42,595 nucleotides of DNA from positions 1-42,595 of IMG/VR virus record IMGVR_UViG_3300012929_000012; one strand, written 5' to 3'. Below the pieces are notes generated by a model that ran no database searches, was not told where the DNA came from, and worked only from the letters and a program-made list of their open reading frames with translations. A program made the position numbers and the translations under genes. Shown here piece by piece: positions 1-7,668 of the stretch. Every line of letters begins with the position of its first letter. The first letter of the stretch is position 1. Source of the stretch: a virus.

Positions 1-88
1 GAACTGCGGGCGCAATTTCTTCCGCTGCATCCAGTCGACGCGACAGACGCGGCATGGAGGCGGCGCGAATCACTGCTGTAAATGTCGC
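1..88. repeat. Direct terminal repeat, left copy
   Basis: Bases 1-88 are identical to 42508-42595. This shows that the sequence closes on itself, leaving a unique unit of 42507 bp. An overlap this short may be an assembly overlap of a circularly permuted headful-packaged genome rather than a true packaged terminal repeat. P22-type packaging normally gives circular permutation. Confidence 0.97.
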
Positions 89-247
89 GAGCACCTGCAG
101 GGCGACAACAATCAGCTCTGGACCTGCGATGAGTGCGGCACGTTTCGCGCGTGGGGCCAGGGTGCGCCGGCTGAAACCGTTAATAAACTTCTCCGCTGCG
201 AGCACTGCAGCGAAGTGACGCCGCACGAATTCTGGAAAGTTGCATAA
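2..247 (+). CDS. Cys-rich Zn-ribbon protein, C-terminal part (continues from 42428)
   Basis: This is the 3' part of a gene whose start lies at 42428 on the other end of the circular genome. Reading across the junction gives an intact protein of about 108 aa with four CxxC knuckles (CENC, CCKC, CDEC, CEHC), consistent with two treble-clef or zinc-ribbon sites. No catalytic motif is visible. It ends with TAA at 245-247, which overlaps the ATG of the next small ORF (TAATG). It probably belongs to the pre-terminase cluster of small genes. Function is unknown; a nucleic-acid- or protein-binding adaptor role would be inference. Confidence 0.8.
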   Translation, partial: NCGRNFFRCIQSTRQTRHGGGANHCCKCREHLQGDNNQLWTCDECGTFRAWGQGAPAETVNKLLRCEHCSEVTPHEFWKVA

Positions 248-390
248 TGAGGCGTCGTCTGTTGGCCACTGGCAATTCTCAGCACGCGGTTGATTGTGAG
301 CAAAACCATCAAATGCTGACCTACCAATGGCAGCCTAATCCGAGGAGCGGCCGGCTTGCGACACCGGCCGCGATCCGGCCCGCATGTTAA
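247..390 (+). CDS. Small hypothetical protein (47 aa)
   Basis: A short ORF starting at the ATG that overlaps the previous stop (TAATG), with GGAAAG about 8 nt upstream. It ends at TAA 388-390, overlapping the ATG of the next ORF at 384. The tight junctions on both sides support translation. The product is basic and Arg-rich, without a recognisable domain. It could also be non-coding leader between two genes. Confidence 0.4.
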   Translation: MRRRLLATGNSQHAVDCEQNHQMLTYQWQPNPRSGRLATPAAIRPAC

Positions 391-587
391 TCGACTCCCG
401 CACCGGCATGAAGATCACGACCCGCGCCAGTCTCGGCCGCACCTTGGTCGGCCGCTCGGATGGCATTCCGCTGCCGCTCAACGACGTGATTATCGTGGGC
501 GAGGACGGCGAGCCGATTGGCGTGTGGATGCCCTGGGGAATCTGGTTCCAGATCCAGCATTTTGTGCACCGGGTGCTCGAGCGATGA
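384..587 (+). CDS. Small hypothetical protein (67 aa)
   Basis: ATG at 384 overlaps the end of the upstream ORF. The product has a beta-rich middle (VIIVGEDGEPIGVW) and an aromatic C-terminus, with no recognised domain. Codon use matches the phage (C/G third positions). The stop TGA 585-587 lies just before the SD of the next gene, so it sits in the same small-gene run leading to the terminase. Function unknown. Confidence 0.6.
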   Translation: MLIDSRTGMKITTRASLGRTLVGRSDGIPLPLNDVIIVGEDGEPIGVWMPWGIWFQIQHFVHRVLER

Positions 588-598
588 GGGAGGAAATG

Positions 599-799
599 AT
601 GAGCGACGAAAAACAGACTTGTTACTTGAGTGGACCGCCGAACCTGAATGCGTTCACGATCATGCGAGTCCGCAATGGCGAGATTCGTGGAGTGGACATC
701 AACTTTGAGGACATCGAGCACGCTTACCGCGCGCTGCCGTGGGATCAGTTTGTCGAGCAGTACGTCGAGCCCGCATTCGCGCAGTTATTCCTTGAGTAA
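599..799 (+). CDS. Small hypothetical protein upstream of TerS (66 aa)
   Basis: The start was placed at ATG 599, 5 nt after a strong GGAGG (589-593); the in-frame ATG at 596 is an alternative. The frame remains open further upstream, but that part is a shadow of the previous gene. The protein is acidic with a predicted alpha-beta pattern (e.g. EIRGVDINFEDIEHAY) and no known motif. Its stop TAA overlaps the ATG of the TerS-like gene, implying translational coupling. Confidence 0.65.
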   Translation: MSDEKQTCYLSGPPNLNAFTIMRVRNGEIRGVDINFEDIEHAYRALPWDQFVEQYVEPAFAQLFLE

Positions 800-1140
800 T
801 GGCAAAGGGCGGAAAGCGACCAGGCGCCGGCCGCAAGCCGAAACCGAAAGTCGCATCGATCGCCGATCGGGCGCATGCCGGCTGGTTGATCGAAAAACTG
901 AATAGCCTGCCCGAGCCCAATGAGCCGATCGAAGTCGCCGGCTGGCGCGGCTTGTGGGATTCGACCGACGCGCGGATCCGACTGGACACAAGAAAATACT
1001 TGTACGACCAGCGCGACGGCAAAGCCCGCAACACCGTGAACCATCTCCACGACAAGCCGATCGAGCACAACGTCACCGTGAGCTATTCCGACGTCATCCA
1101 GAAAGCGCGCAAACGCGCGACGGGGCATCTCCCGGCATGA
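799..1140 (+). CDS. terS: Putative terminase small subunit
   Basis: The 113-aa product begins with the basic Gly-rich leader GGKRPGAGRKPKPK that is common in phage small terminase subunits. It continues with helices containing RIRLDTRKYLYDQRDGK, which resembles the C-terminal helix region of such proteins. It lies directly upstream of the large subunit and overlaps it by ATGA at 1137-1140. The expected role is recognising the packaging site on phage DNA and regulating TerL. It is shorter than P22 gp3, and no HTH can be assigned by eye, so the call leans on position and the N-terminal signature. Confidence 0.7.
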   Translation: MAKGGKRPGAGRKPKPKVASIADRAHAGWLIEKLNSLPEPNEPIEVAGWRGLWDSTDARIRLDTRKYLYDQRDGKARNTVNHLHDKPIEHNVTVSYSDVIQKARKRATGHLPA

Positions 1141-2648
1141 TCGAAGCGAGCGACCAGGCGATGATGCTTTCCGACATCGGGCAATTTACGCACGACCCGC
1201 TCGGCGCCGTGCTCTACGGTTTCCCGTGGGGCGAAGGTGAGCTTGAGAAATTTGCGGGCCCGTGGGCCTGGCAGCGCGACGTGCTCGGCGACATCGGCGC
1301 GCACCTGCAGAACCCCGACACTCGCTATCAGCCGTGTCGCATTGCGGTGAGCTCGGGCCATGACATCGGGAAAACCGGCCTGATCGCAATGGTCTGCTGG
1401 TGGGCGATGTCCACTTTCGAGGACACGCGCGCGACCCTCACCGCCAACACAAAAAACCAGCTCGACACCAAGACATCACCTGAACTCGCGAAATGGTTCC
1501 GCAACGCGCTCAACACCGAAATGTTTCAGGTCAACGTGACCTCGGTCAAAGTGCGCGAGGATGCGCACGAGCAGACCTGGCGCGTCGATCTTGTGCCCTG
1601 GTCGGAGGACAACCCCGCAGCGTCGGCCGGTTTGCACAACAAAGGCAAGCGCCTCTTAATCATCTTCGACGAGGCGAGCGAGATCCCGTGCGTGATCTTC
1701 GAAACCGCCGAGGGTGTGCTGCTCGATAGCGACACCGAGATCATTTTCCTGATCTTCGGCAACCCGACACGCAACCAGGGGCCATTTTTCGATGCGGTTT
1801 TCGGAAACCAGCGGCACCTCTGGAAACATCGCGTGATCGATTCGCGCGAAGTCGAAGGCACTAACAAAACGCAGCTACAGCAGTGGCTCGAAACTTATGG
1901 CGAGGATTCTGATTTCTTCCGCGTTCGCGCCCGTGGCCTGCCGCCTCATTCCGCCGAGGGGCAGTTCATTGACAACGAGCTCATCGCCGGCGCTCAAGTT
2001 CGAAACGTGCACAATCTCGGCGACGAGCCTCTGGTCGCCGGGGTCGATTTCGCCTGGGGCGGATCCGACGACAACGTGGTGCGCTTCCGCTGCGGCACTG
2101 ATGCGCGCACAATTCCGCCGGTCCGCGTCAAGGGAGCCGCCTCGAAAGACCCCGCTGTGATGACCGGCAAGCTGGCCGACGTGCTCGCGAAAACCTACAC
2201 GCTCGCCGACGGCCGGCAAACCAAAGTCGACACGCTGTTTTTTGATTCCGCCGGCATCGCGGCACCGGTCGAGGCTCGACTGCGCGCGCTCGGCTACAAA
2301 AACATCATCGTCGTGAATTTCGGCGCCGACTCGCCGGACCCGAAGGCCGCTTACTTCCGTGATTTCATGTGGTGGAAGCTGCAGCAGTGGCTGCCGACGG
2401 GCGCGATCGACAAAACCATCGAGCTCGCGCAGGATCTCGCAAAGCCGGTGCTGGTGAGCGATCGCCTGCAGAGGATCAAGCTGGAATCGAAAGAAGATAT
2501 GCAGCGACGCCTTTCGAAACTAGGGCTCGACTCGAGCTCGCCCGACGACGGCGACGCGCTCGCCCTCACTTTTGCAATGCCGGTCGCCCCGAAAGCGCCA
2601 CCGAAACCACCGAAGCGCTCGGCCGCGTCCCGATCCGCATGGAGTTAA
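1137..2648 (+). CDS. terL: Terminase large subunit (packaging ATPase/nuclease)
   Basis: 503 aa; ATG 1137 overlaps the TerS stop. The frame is open upstream to 954, but that stretch is shadow. The N-terminal ATPase domain has a deviant Walker A SGHDIGKT (residues 73-80) and Walker B LLIIFDEAS (173-181, with the catalytic Glu after Asp178). An RNase-H-like nuclease domain follows, with candidate acidic residues in GVDFAWGG (Asp304), LFFDSAG (Asp370) and a C-terminal DDGDALAL. The enzyme pumps DNA through the portal and cuts the concatemer. Context (P22-like portal and coat) suggests headful packaging. Confidence 0.95.
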   Translation: MIEASDQAMMLSDIGQFTHDPLGAVLYGFPWGEGELEKFAGPWAWQRDVLGDIGAHLQNPDTRYQPCRIAVSSGHDIGKTGLIAMVCWWAMSTFEDTRATLTANTKNQLDTKTSPELAKWFRNALNTEMFQVNVTSVKVREDAHEQTWRVDLVPWSEDNPAASAGLHNKGKRLLIIFDEASEIPCVIFETAEGVLLDSDTEIIFLIFGNPTRNQGPFFDAVFGNQRHLWKHRVIDSREVEGTNKTQLQQWLETYGEDSDFFRVRARGLPPHSAEGQFIDNELIAGAQVRNVHNLGDEPLVAGVDFAWGGSDDNVVRFRCGTDARTIPPVRVKGAASKDPAVMTGKLADVLAKTYTLADGRQTKVDTLFFDSAGIAAPVEARLRALGYKNIIVVNFGADSPDPKAAYFRDFMWWKLQQWLPTGAIDKTIELAQDLAKPVLVSDRLQRIKLESKEDMQRRLSKLGLDSSSPDDGDALALTFAMPVAPKAPPKPPKRSAASRSAWS

Positions 2649-2652
2649 CCCG

Positions 2653-3048
2653 ATGAATACAGTCCCCAACATTTTCGCGATGCGTGCCGGCACAGCGATG
2701 CCGCGGCGCTCACTCATGTCGCCGAGTGGGCTGCCAGCGCAAGCCGGTCCGCTGCCGGCCACGATAGCGCCGCCGATGGGCGCACCCGGCCCGGGAATGA
2801 TGCCCGCACGCTTTCAGGGAGAGGCGCCGCAACCGCAACCGCCTTACATCCCGCCCGGCGTGATGCCGCCCAACATGGGGCCCGGTGGACCGATGCCGCC
2901 GCAAGCAATGCCGCCGAATCCCGAACTCTATCGCCGACCGATGTCGACCGCGATGCCGGTGCAGCCTGGCATGATGCCACCGCAAGGACCGCCGCAGGAT
3001 CCGCGGTTGATGCAGAACATTTTTGCGCGCCGCGCGATGCAGTACTGA
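2653..3048 (+). CDS. Pro/Met-rich low-complexity protein
   Basis: 131 aa from ATG 2653, four bases after the TerL stop. The composition is extreme: Pro, Met, Gly, Ala and Gln dominate, with repeated MPP/PPQ-type units. Similar short motifs NIFAMRAG and NIFARRAM sit at the two ends. No fold or known domain is visible; it is probably disordered. Its position between terminase and portal suggests a minor capsid or packaging-associated role, but this is inference. Confidence 0.7.
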   Translation: MNTVPNIFAMRAGTAMPRRSLMSPSGLPAQAGPLPATIAPPMGAPGPGMMPARFQGEAPQPQPPYIPPGVMPPNMGPGGPMPPQAMPPNPELYRRPMSTAMPVQPGMMPPQGPPQDPRLMQNIFARRAMQY

Positions 3049-3050
3049 GA

Positions 3051-3239
3051 ATGAAACAGGATTACGTCATCAAAAAGCACGTGCGCGCGGACAGTGCGGC
3101 CGATGCTCTCTCGATGGATTCGTCGACGCCCGTGCACGAAGTTTTTCTCGCCGGCGACAAACCAGAACGCGGCAACGTGTCCGCAGTGGGTTTCGCGACC
3201 GTGCAGGCCAATCTCGACAACTTCGAGCTCGACAACTGA
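3051..3239 (+). CDS. Small conserved-looking hypothetical protein (62 aa)
   Basis: ATG at 3051 lies 2 nt after the previous stop. The protein begins with Lys-rich MKQDYVIKKHVRADSAADAL and has a central beta-like segment (VHEVFLAGDKP), ending acidic. No domain recognised. It belongs to the tight gene run between terL and the portal. Confidence 0.65.
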   Translation: MKQDYVIKKHVRADSAADALSMDSSTPVHEVFLAGDKPERGNVSAVGFATVQANLDNFELDN

Positions 3240-3350
3240 TTTCCCTTGCTGTGCGGACCAGGACTCGCCCCGGGGCCAGCGGGGAAGTCTACCCGACGCG
3301 GCCTCGTCTCCCGTCGCCGCACACTGCGGAGGCTGGCCGACAAAAACCTT

Positions 3351-3563
3351 ATGCCATGGACACGTCGTCAAGTTAAGAAGTTGCTCTCGAACGGCTCGCC
3401 TCTCACCGCGGACCAGAAAGCGCGGATGAAAGACGAACTGCACGCGAACCCCGCCATGGGACACGCGAAAAAGGGATCTGCAGCGCTCAAGCGCGGCCCG
3501 AAACCGGTGCCGATATCCAGCGGGGTGAATTCGAACGCACTACGGAGACGAGCAGGACTTTAA
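3351..3563 (+). CDS. Small basic phage protein (70 aa)
   Basis: ATG 3351 is preferred over an upstream in-frame TTG (3246), because the MPWTRRQVKKLLSNGSPL opening resembles small phage proteins of the MP(W/M)TRRQVRYLLS..SPLT type found near head genes. It contains KARMKDELHANPAMGH. Function is unknown; it is basic and helical. The interval 3240-3350 contains no other convincing ORF. Confidence 0.65.
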   Translation: MPWTRRQVKKLLSNGSPLTADQKARMKDELHANPAMGHAKKGSAALKRGPKPVPISSGVNSNALRRRAGL

Positions 3564-3566
3564 TCC

Positions 3567-4199
3567 ATGAACGCAGCCCAACAACAGATCGATCGCGCAC
3601 TCAAGCGCAAAGGTTTCGGCGGCCTGGCGGATCCGCGCCTGGTGCAGCAGCTCGCTTTCTGTGTGCGCGACCACGACCACCTGCGGACTATCCTCGCCGG
3701 TACGAAGCCAGAAGAGCGCACGAAGGCCTTCGAACAGATGCGGCCTTACCTGCGTTTCGCCGCGAAGCCGCTCGACGTCTATCTCGCCGAGGCCGCGGAT
3801 CTGGCCGCGCGGCGCGAATATGACCAGACCGCGATCGACATCCTCGCCGAAAAGGCAATCGCGCAATCGCAGCATGAAAAAGTCGGCGGGGGGCTCACGC
3901 TGGTTTGTACGAAGTGCACGAAAACCGAGATCTTTCGCGCGGCCGAGAAGAAAGAAGCCGAGAGAGCAGCGCACCGCGCAGGATGGCGCGCCGATGTCCG
4001 AAAAACTTACTGCCCGGGACACGTCCCGACGCGCGGCACGATCAAAATCCATTGTGTTGGAGCCTGCGATGTGATCGCTCGCCTGCGCTGCTGGGATCCG
4101 CAGGATGGCTACACGGAACTGCGGCGGCTGGGATGGACGATCGACGACGACGCTCGCTGCCCGAATTGCACGCTCAAACAGACGGTCACTCTACAGTAA
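3567..4199 (+). CDS. Hypothetical Zn-finger-like protein (210 aa)
   Basis: ATG 3567 lies 3 nt after the previous stop. The N-terminal half is helical (residues 1-100). The C-terminal half has paired cysteines (CTKC near residue 115, CPNC near 199, plus isolated Cys and His such as CPGH), suggesting zinc binding. It directly precedes the portal gene. No family recognised; possibly a head or packaging accessory. Confidence 0.7.
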   Translation: MNAAQQQIDRALKRKGFGGLADPRLVQQLAFCVRDHDHLRTILAGTKPEERTKAFEQMRPYLRFAAKPLDVYLAEAADLAARREYDQTAIDILAEKAIAQSQHEKVGGGLTLVCTKCTKTEIFRAAEKKEAERAAHRAGWRADVRKTYCPGHVPTRGTIKIHCVGACDVIARLRCWDPQDGYTELRRLGWTIDDDARCPNCTLKQTVTLQ

Positions 4200-4208
4200 C
4201 CCCACTTC

Positions 4209-6383
4209 ATGAGCAAGCCCACACCTAAAGAAATTCGCGAGCGGTTCTCCGACTACTCGAACGAGTGGGAGGACATTCGCGACGAGGCGCGCATCGATAT
4301 GCGCTACGTGCTCGGCGACCCATGGGATCCCGAGGACCGCAAGGCGCGCGAGGATGCCGGCCGGCCCTGCATCTCGCTCGACGAAATCAACCAGTACCTG
4401 AATCAGTACATCAACAACCTGCGCGCCAACAAGCGCGCGATTCAGATCGCCCCGACCGGCAACGGCGCCAACGACAAGCTCGCCACCAGCCGCGAGGACG
4501 TCGTGCGCGGCATCGAGTACCGATCGAACGCCCAAGCGGCTTATGTCACCGGCGGCGAAAACGCGGTCATGCGCAGTTACGGCTTCGCCGAGCTAACCAC
4601 GGTCTATGCGAACGACCAGGCCGAGGACGGGCCCGCAGCTTTCGATCAGGAGATCCGCATCGCGCCGATCCCGAACCCCGACACGGTGACGCTCGACCCC
4701 GATTACAAACAGGCCGATGCGAGCGACGTCGAGCACGCTTTCAAAACCGACCTGCTGCGCTTGAAGGACTACAAGCGCAAATACCGCGGCATGGCGACCG
4801 TGAGTTTCTCGGCCGACCAGAAAAAAGATGCGTCGCAGTGGATCCGCGAGAACTACATCCAAATCGCGGCTTTCTGGCAGATCAACAAAACGCAGCGCGA
4901 GCTGCTGCTGATCGATGGCGGCGAAAACGGTCCGATCGCGGAGTGGGCCGACAAACTGAAAGGGAAAAAAGGTTTTCAAATATTGAAATCGCGCAAGGTC
5001 GAAAAGCGCGAAGTCATGCAGTATCTGACCAACGGCGTCGAGATCATCGACGAGGTGCCATGGGCAGGCTCAAGAATCCCGATTCTCGCGTGCTTCGGCA
5101 AAGAGCTCTTCGTCGATGACGGCTCGGGCTCACAACGAAAACTGATCTCGATGGTGCGCCTCGCGCGCGACCCGCAGATGCTGCATGCGTTCTACGCTTC
5201 GCAGGAAGCGGAAGAGGCGGGGATGTCGCCGAAAACGCCCTACGTCGGCTACAAAGGGCAATTCGAGAGCGACCGCGAAACCTGGGAAGAGCTCGCCAAA
5301 GTGCCACACGCGTTCGTGCAGGTCGATCCTTACGTCGACGCCGCGAGCGGCCAATTGCTCCCACTTCCAGAGCGCACGCCGTTTGTTCCGAATTTCGAGG
5401 CCTACGAGCTCGCAAAAGAGGCCGCCAAGCGCTCGATTCAGTCGGCAATGGGCATCTCGCCACAGCCGACCGACATGCAGCGCGACAACCTGAAATCTGG
5501 CGTCGCGCTCGAGCGGATCGAAACCTCGGAAGCGGTCGGCAGCTTCCACTTTTCCGACAACTACGACCGATTTCTGCAAAATGCCGGCTGGCAGATTAAC
5601 GAACTGATCCCAATCATCTACGACACCGCGCGCGACGTGCCGATCCACAAGGCCGACGGCAAAACGGCGACCATGCGCCTCAATGATCGCGAGTACGAGG
5701 TGCAGAACCCGGGCGCGCCGCACCTCGACACCAGCATCGGCAAATACGACACCACGGTTTCAACCGCCCCGAGCCATGCATCGCAGCGCCAGGCCGCCGA
5801 GGCGTTCGTCGATCTGCTGCTCACCAACCTGCAGACGCTGCCGATCCCGCCCGAAACCGCGACCAAGATCCTCGCGCTCGGCATCAAGATGAAAACACTG
5901 GGCGCGATCGGCGACCAGATCGCCGAGCTGCTCGACCCGCCGACTGGCGAAAATCTGCCGCCGCAGGTGCGGGCCGCGATGCAGCAGCTGCAGGGGCAGA
6001 TCCAAATGCTCACGCAAGAAAACGCGGCGCTGCACATGGAGCGCGCCGGCAAGGTACTCGAGCAGAAAACGAAAGTGCAAATCGAAGGAATGCGCGGGCA
6101 GACCACGCTCGACGAGGCGCACATCAACGCGATCGTTCGCCTGGCGGTCGCCGAGATCACGAAGCAATCGAAAGCTGACGACGGGCAGGCGCGCGCTGAT
6201 GTGCAGACGGAGCTCGCACAGCTCGGCATGAAGAAAGACATTGTGACAATGGCGCACGCATCGGCCGATCAGCAGGCCGCGGCCGCGGTCGGGCACGAGC
6301 GCGCGAAGGATCTCGCAACGCACCAGGTCGCGATCCAACCGGCGCCTAACGAATCAAAGGGGCCGTTGCCTCAAACACCATAG
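4209..6383 (+). CDS. P22-like portal protein
   Basis: 724 aa, close to the length of the P22 portal (725 aa). The N-terminus has the family's pattern, with GDPWDPEDRKAREDAGRPC followed by ISLDEINQYLNQYINNLRANKRAIQI (broken here for clarity: a Pro-Cys turn, then a long helix). The C-terminal third, from about residue 590, is Gln/Ala-rich and coiled, as expected for the barrel. Twelve copies would form the DNA entry/exit vertex, binding TerL during packaging and the gp4-like adaptor afterwards. It sits between TerL and scaffold/coat, the canonical place. Confidence 0.93.
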   Translation: MSKPTPKEIRERFSDYSNEWEDIRDEARIDMRYVLGDPWDPEDRKAREDAGRPCISLDEINQYLNQYINNLRANKRAIQIAPTGNGANDKLATSREDVVRGIEYRSNAQAAYVTGGENAVMRSYGFAELTTVYANDQAEDGPAAFDQEIRIAPIPNPDTVTLDPDYKQADASDVEHAFKTDLLRLKDYKRKYRGMATVSFSADQKKDASQWIRENYIQIAAFWQINKTQRELLLIDGGENGPIAEWADKLKGKKGFQILKSRKVEKREVMQYLTNGVEIIDEVPWAGSRIPILACFGKELFVDDGSGSQRKLISMVRLARDPQMLHAFYASQEAEEAGMSPKTPYVGYKGQFESDRETWEELAKVPHAFVQVDPYVDAASGQLLPLPERTPFVPNFEAYELAKEAAKRSIQSAMGISPQPTDMQRDNLKSGVALERIETSEAVGSFHFSDNYDRFLQNAGWQINELIPIIYDTARDVPIHKADGKTATMRLNDREYEVQNPGAPHLDTSIGKYDTTVSTAPSHASQRQAAEAFVDLLLTNLQTLPIPPETATKILALGIKMKTLGAIGDQIAELLDPPTGENLPPQVRAAMQQLQGQIQMLTQENAALHMERAGKVLEQKTKVQIEGMRGQTTLDEAHINAIVRLAVAEITKQSKADDGQARADVQTELAQLGMKKDIVTMAHASADQQAAAAVGHERAKDLATHQVAIQPAPNESKGPLPQTP

Positions 6384-6528
6384 GCAGAAATTCACAGCAG
6401 ATGATGCATTGCCCTTTTTGCGATTTGTGCACGTACGTGATGACGAAGACCTCGCCGCGCACCGGATCCTGCTCGACGCGGATCGCCGTCGCACATGGCG
6501 AAATCAACTTTAGATCAACTGAATCCAC
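6346..6528 (-). CDS. Small antisense-strand hypothetical protein in structural operon
   Basis: 60 aa on the minus strand, occupying most of the 220-bp gap between portal and scaffold genes. Start GTG 6528 is tentative. Its codon use in the gap part (ATC, GTC, GTG, GAG, TGC) matches genuine genes of this phage rather than a shadow. It contains CIICC and a beta-rich middle (GEVFVITYVHK). Its last 38 bp overlap the portal 3' end. Function unknown; it is one of several minus-strand inserts in this operon. Confidence 0.5.
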   Translation of the reverse strand: MDSVDLKLISPCATAIRVEQDPVRGEVFVITYVHKSQKGQCIICCEFLPMVFEATAPLIR

Positions 6529-6603
6529 GCCCCGACTTTAGCACTACCTCGCGCCGCCCGTTCTCGCGACACAACGGGCACACCACCCCCCACAAGGAAA
6601 CCA

Positions 6604-7665
6604 ATGAGACTGATCACCTGGCTGCTCTCGATCTGGCTTGCTCCTGCACTCGGCAAATTCATCGTCGAAGCGCCCGCCGAAACTGCCGGCTCGGCCCCGG
6701 CATCTGAAACACCCGCAGCACCTGGGAATTCTGATCTCGCGATTCCATCCGGCGCCGAGTACGACGCCTGGCGCATGAGCGGAAAACTGCCGACACCCAA
6801 GGACGACGCGGCACCGTCCGGCGAGAGCGAAACACCCGATACCGAAACACCCGAAACAAACGCCGACACCGCTGCGGCCTCGGCAGCCGCAACCGCCGCA
6901 GGGAAAAAGGGGAAAACCAAAGAGGACACGGAGCGACGCTTCCGCGAACTCTCCGAAAATTTCGGAGCAGCACAGCGGCGCATCGCCGAGCTCGAGCGCG
7001 AACGCACTGCACCGCCGAAACCCGCGACAACGCCGGCCCCGCAACCGGCAGCGGCCGCAATTACTGAGCCCGAGCCCAAGATCGATGACGTCGACGCGAA
7101 AGGCGAGCCGAAATACAAAACGCTCAACGACTACCTCGCTGCTGCCCGTAAATGGGACCGTGACACAACGCTTTCCGAGATGGAGAAACGTAGTTACGCA
7201 AAGCAGCAGGAATCGGCTCGCTCCGAGCATCTCCGCGTCATCAATGAGAGCTGGAAAACCAAAGTCGAAGCAGCGCGCACCAAGTTCGCCGACTTCGATG
7301 CGGTCGCTCTCAATCCTGACCTGAAGATTATCGAGGGTTCGGTCGCCGATGCGTTCGTGCTCGACAGCGAACACGGCGGCGAGGTGCTCTATCACCTCGG
7401 CAAGAATCCCGCCGAGCTCGAGGCCCTCTCGAAGTTGAACCCACTGCGCCAGGCACGCGAACTGTTCAAGATCGAAGCGAAATTCGCAAAGCCGGCCGCA
7501 GCCCCTGCGAAAAAAGTCACCGACGCCCCTCGGCCCCCGCACGAAGTGAATGGCGGCGGGCGCACTGCGCCCGACGAGCTCGAGCAGGCGGTCAAAGATG
7601 GCGACGAGGCCGCGTATTTCGCGTCCGCGAATCGCCGCGACGTCTCACGTCGAAAAGGAAAATAA
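6604..7665 (+). CDS. Putative scaffolding protein
   Basis: 353 aa, with AAGGA 6 nt before ATG 6604. Residues about 20-110 are Ala/Pro/Glu/Thr-rich and likely disordered. Residues about 110-300 form a charged helical region, and the C-terminus is basic (RRDVSRRKGK), as expected for a scaffold's coat-binding end. Its position between portal and coat supports scaffold for procapsid assembly. Oddly, the first 20 residues (MRLITWLLSIWLAPALGKF) are hydrophobic like a signal anchor, not typical of scaffolds. No obvious downstream start with a better SD exists. Confidence 0.75.
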   Translation: MRLITWLLSIWLAPALGKFIVEAPAETAGSAPASETPAAPGNSDLAIPSGAEYDAWRMSGKLPTPKDDAAPSGESETPDTETPETNADTAAASAAATAAGKKGKTKEDTERRFRELSENFGAAQRRIAELERERTAPPKPATTPAPQPAAAAITEPEPKIDDVDAKGEPKYKTLNDYLAAARKWDRDTTLSEMEKRSYAKQQESARSEHLRVINESWKTKVEAARTKFADFDAVALNPDLKIIEGSVADAFVLDSEHGGEVLYHLGKNPAELEALSKLNPLRQARELFKIEAKFAKPAAAPAKKVTDAPRPPHEVNGGGRTAPDELEQAVKDGDEAAYFASANRRDVSRRKGK

Positions 7666-7668
7666 TCC

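Noticed and set aside
356-598. Long open frame upstream of the 599 gene
   Set aside because: The frame is open, but codon use and the 384-587 gene in another frame show it is a shadow; the SD supports start at 599.
1083-2762. Several minus-strand ORFs of 60-114 aa opposite the terminase
   Set aside because: They mirror TerL codons, have Arg/Ala/Gly-biased composition and no SD or operon context.
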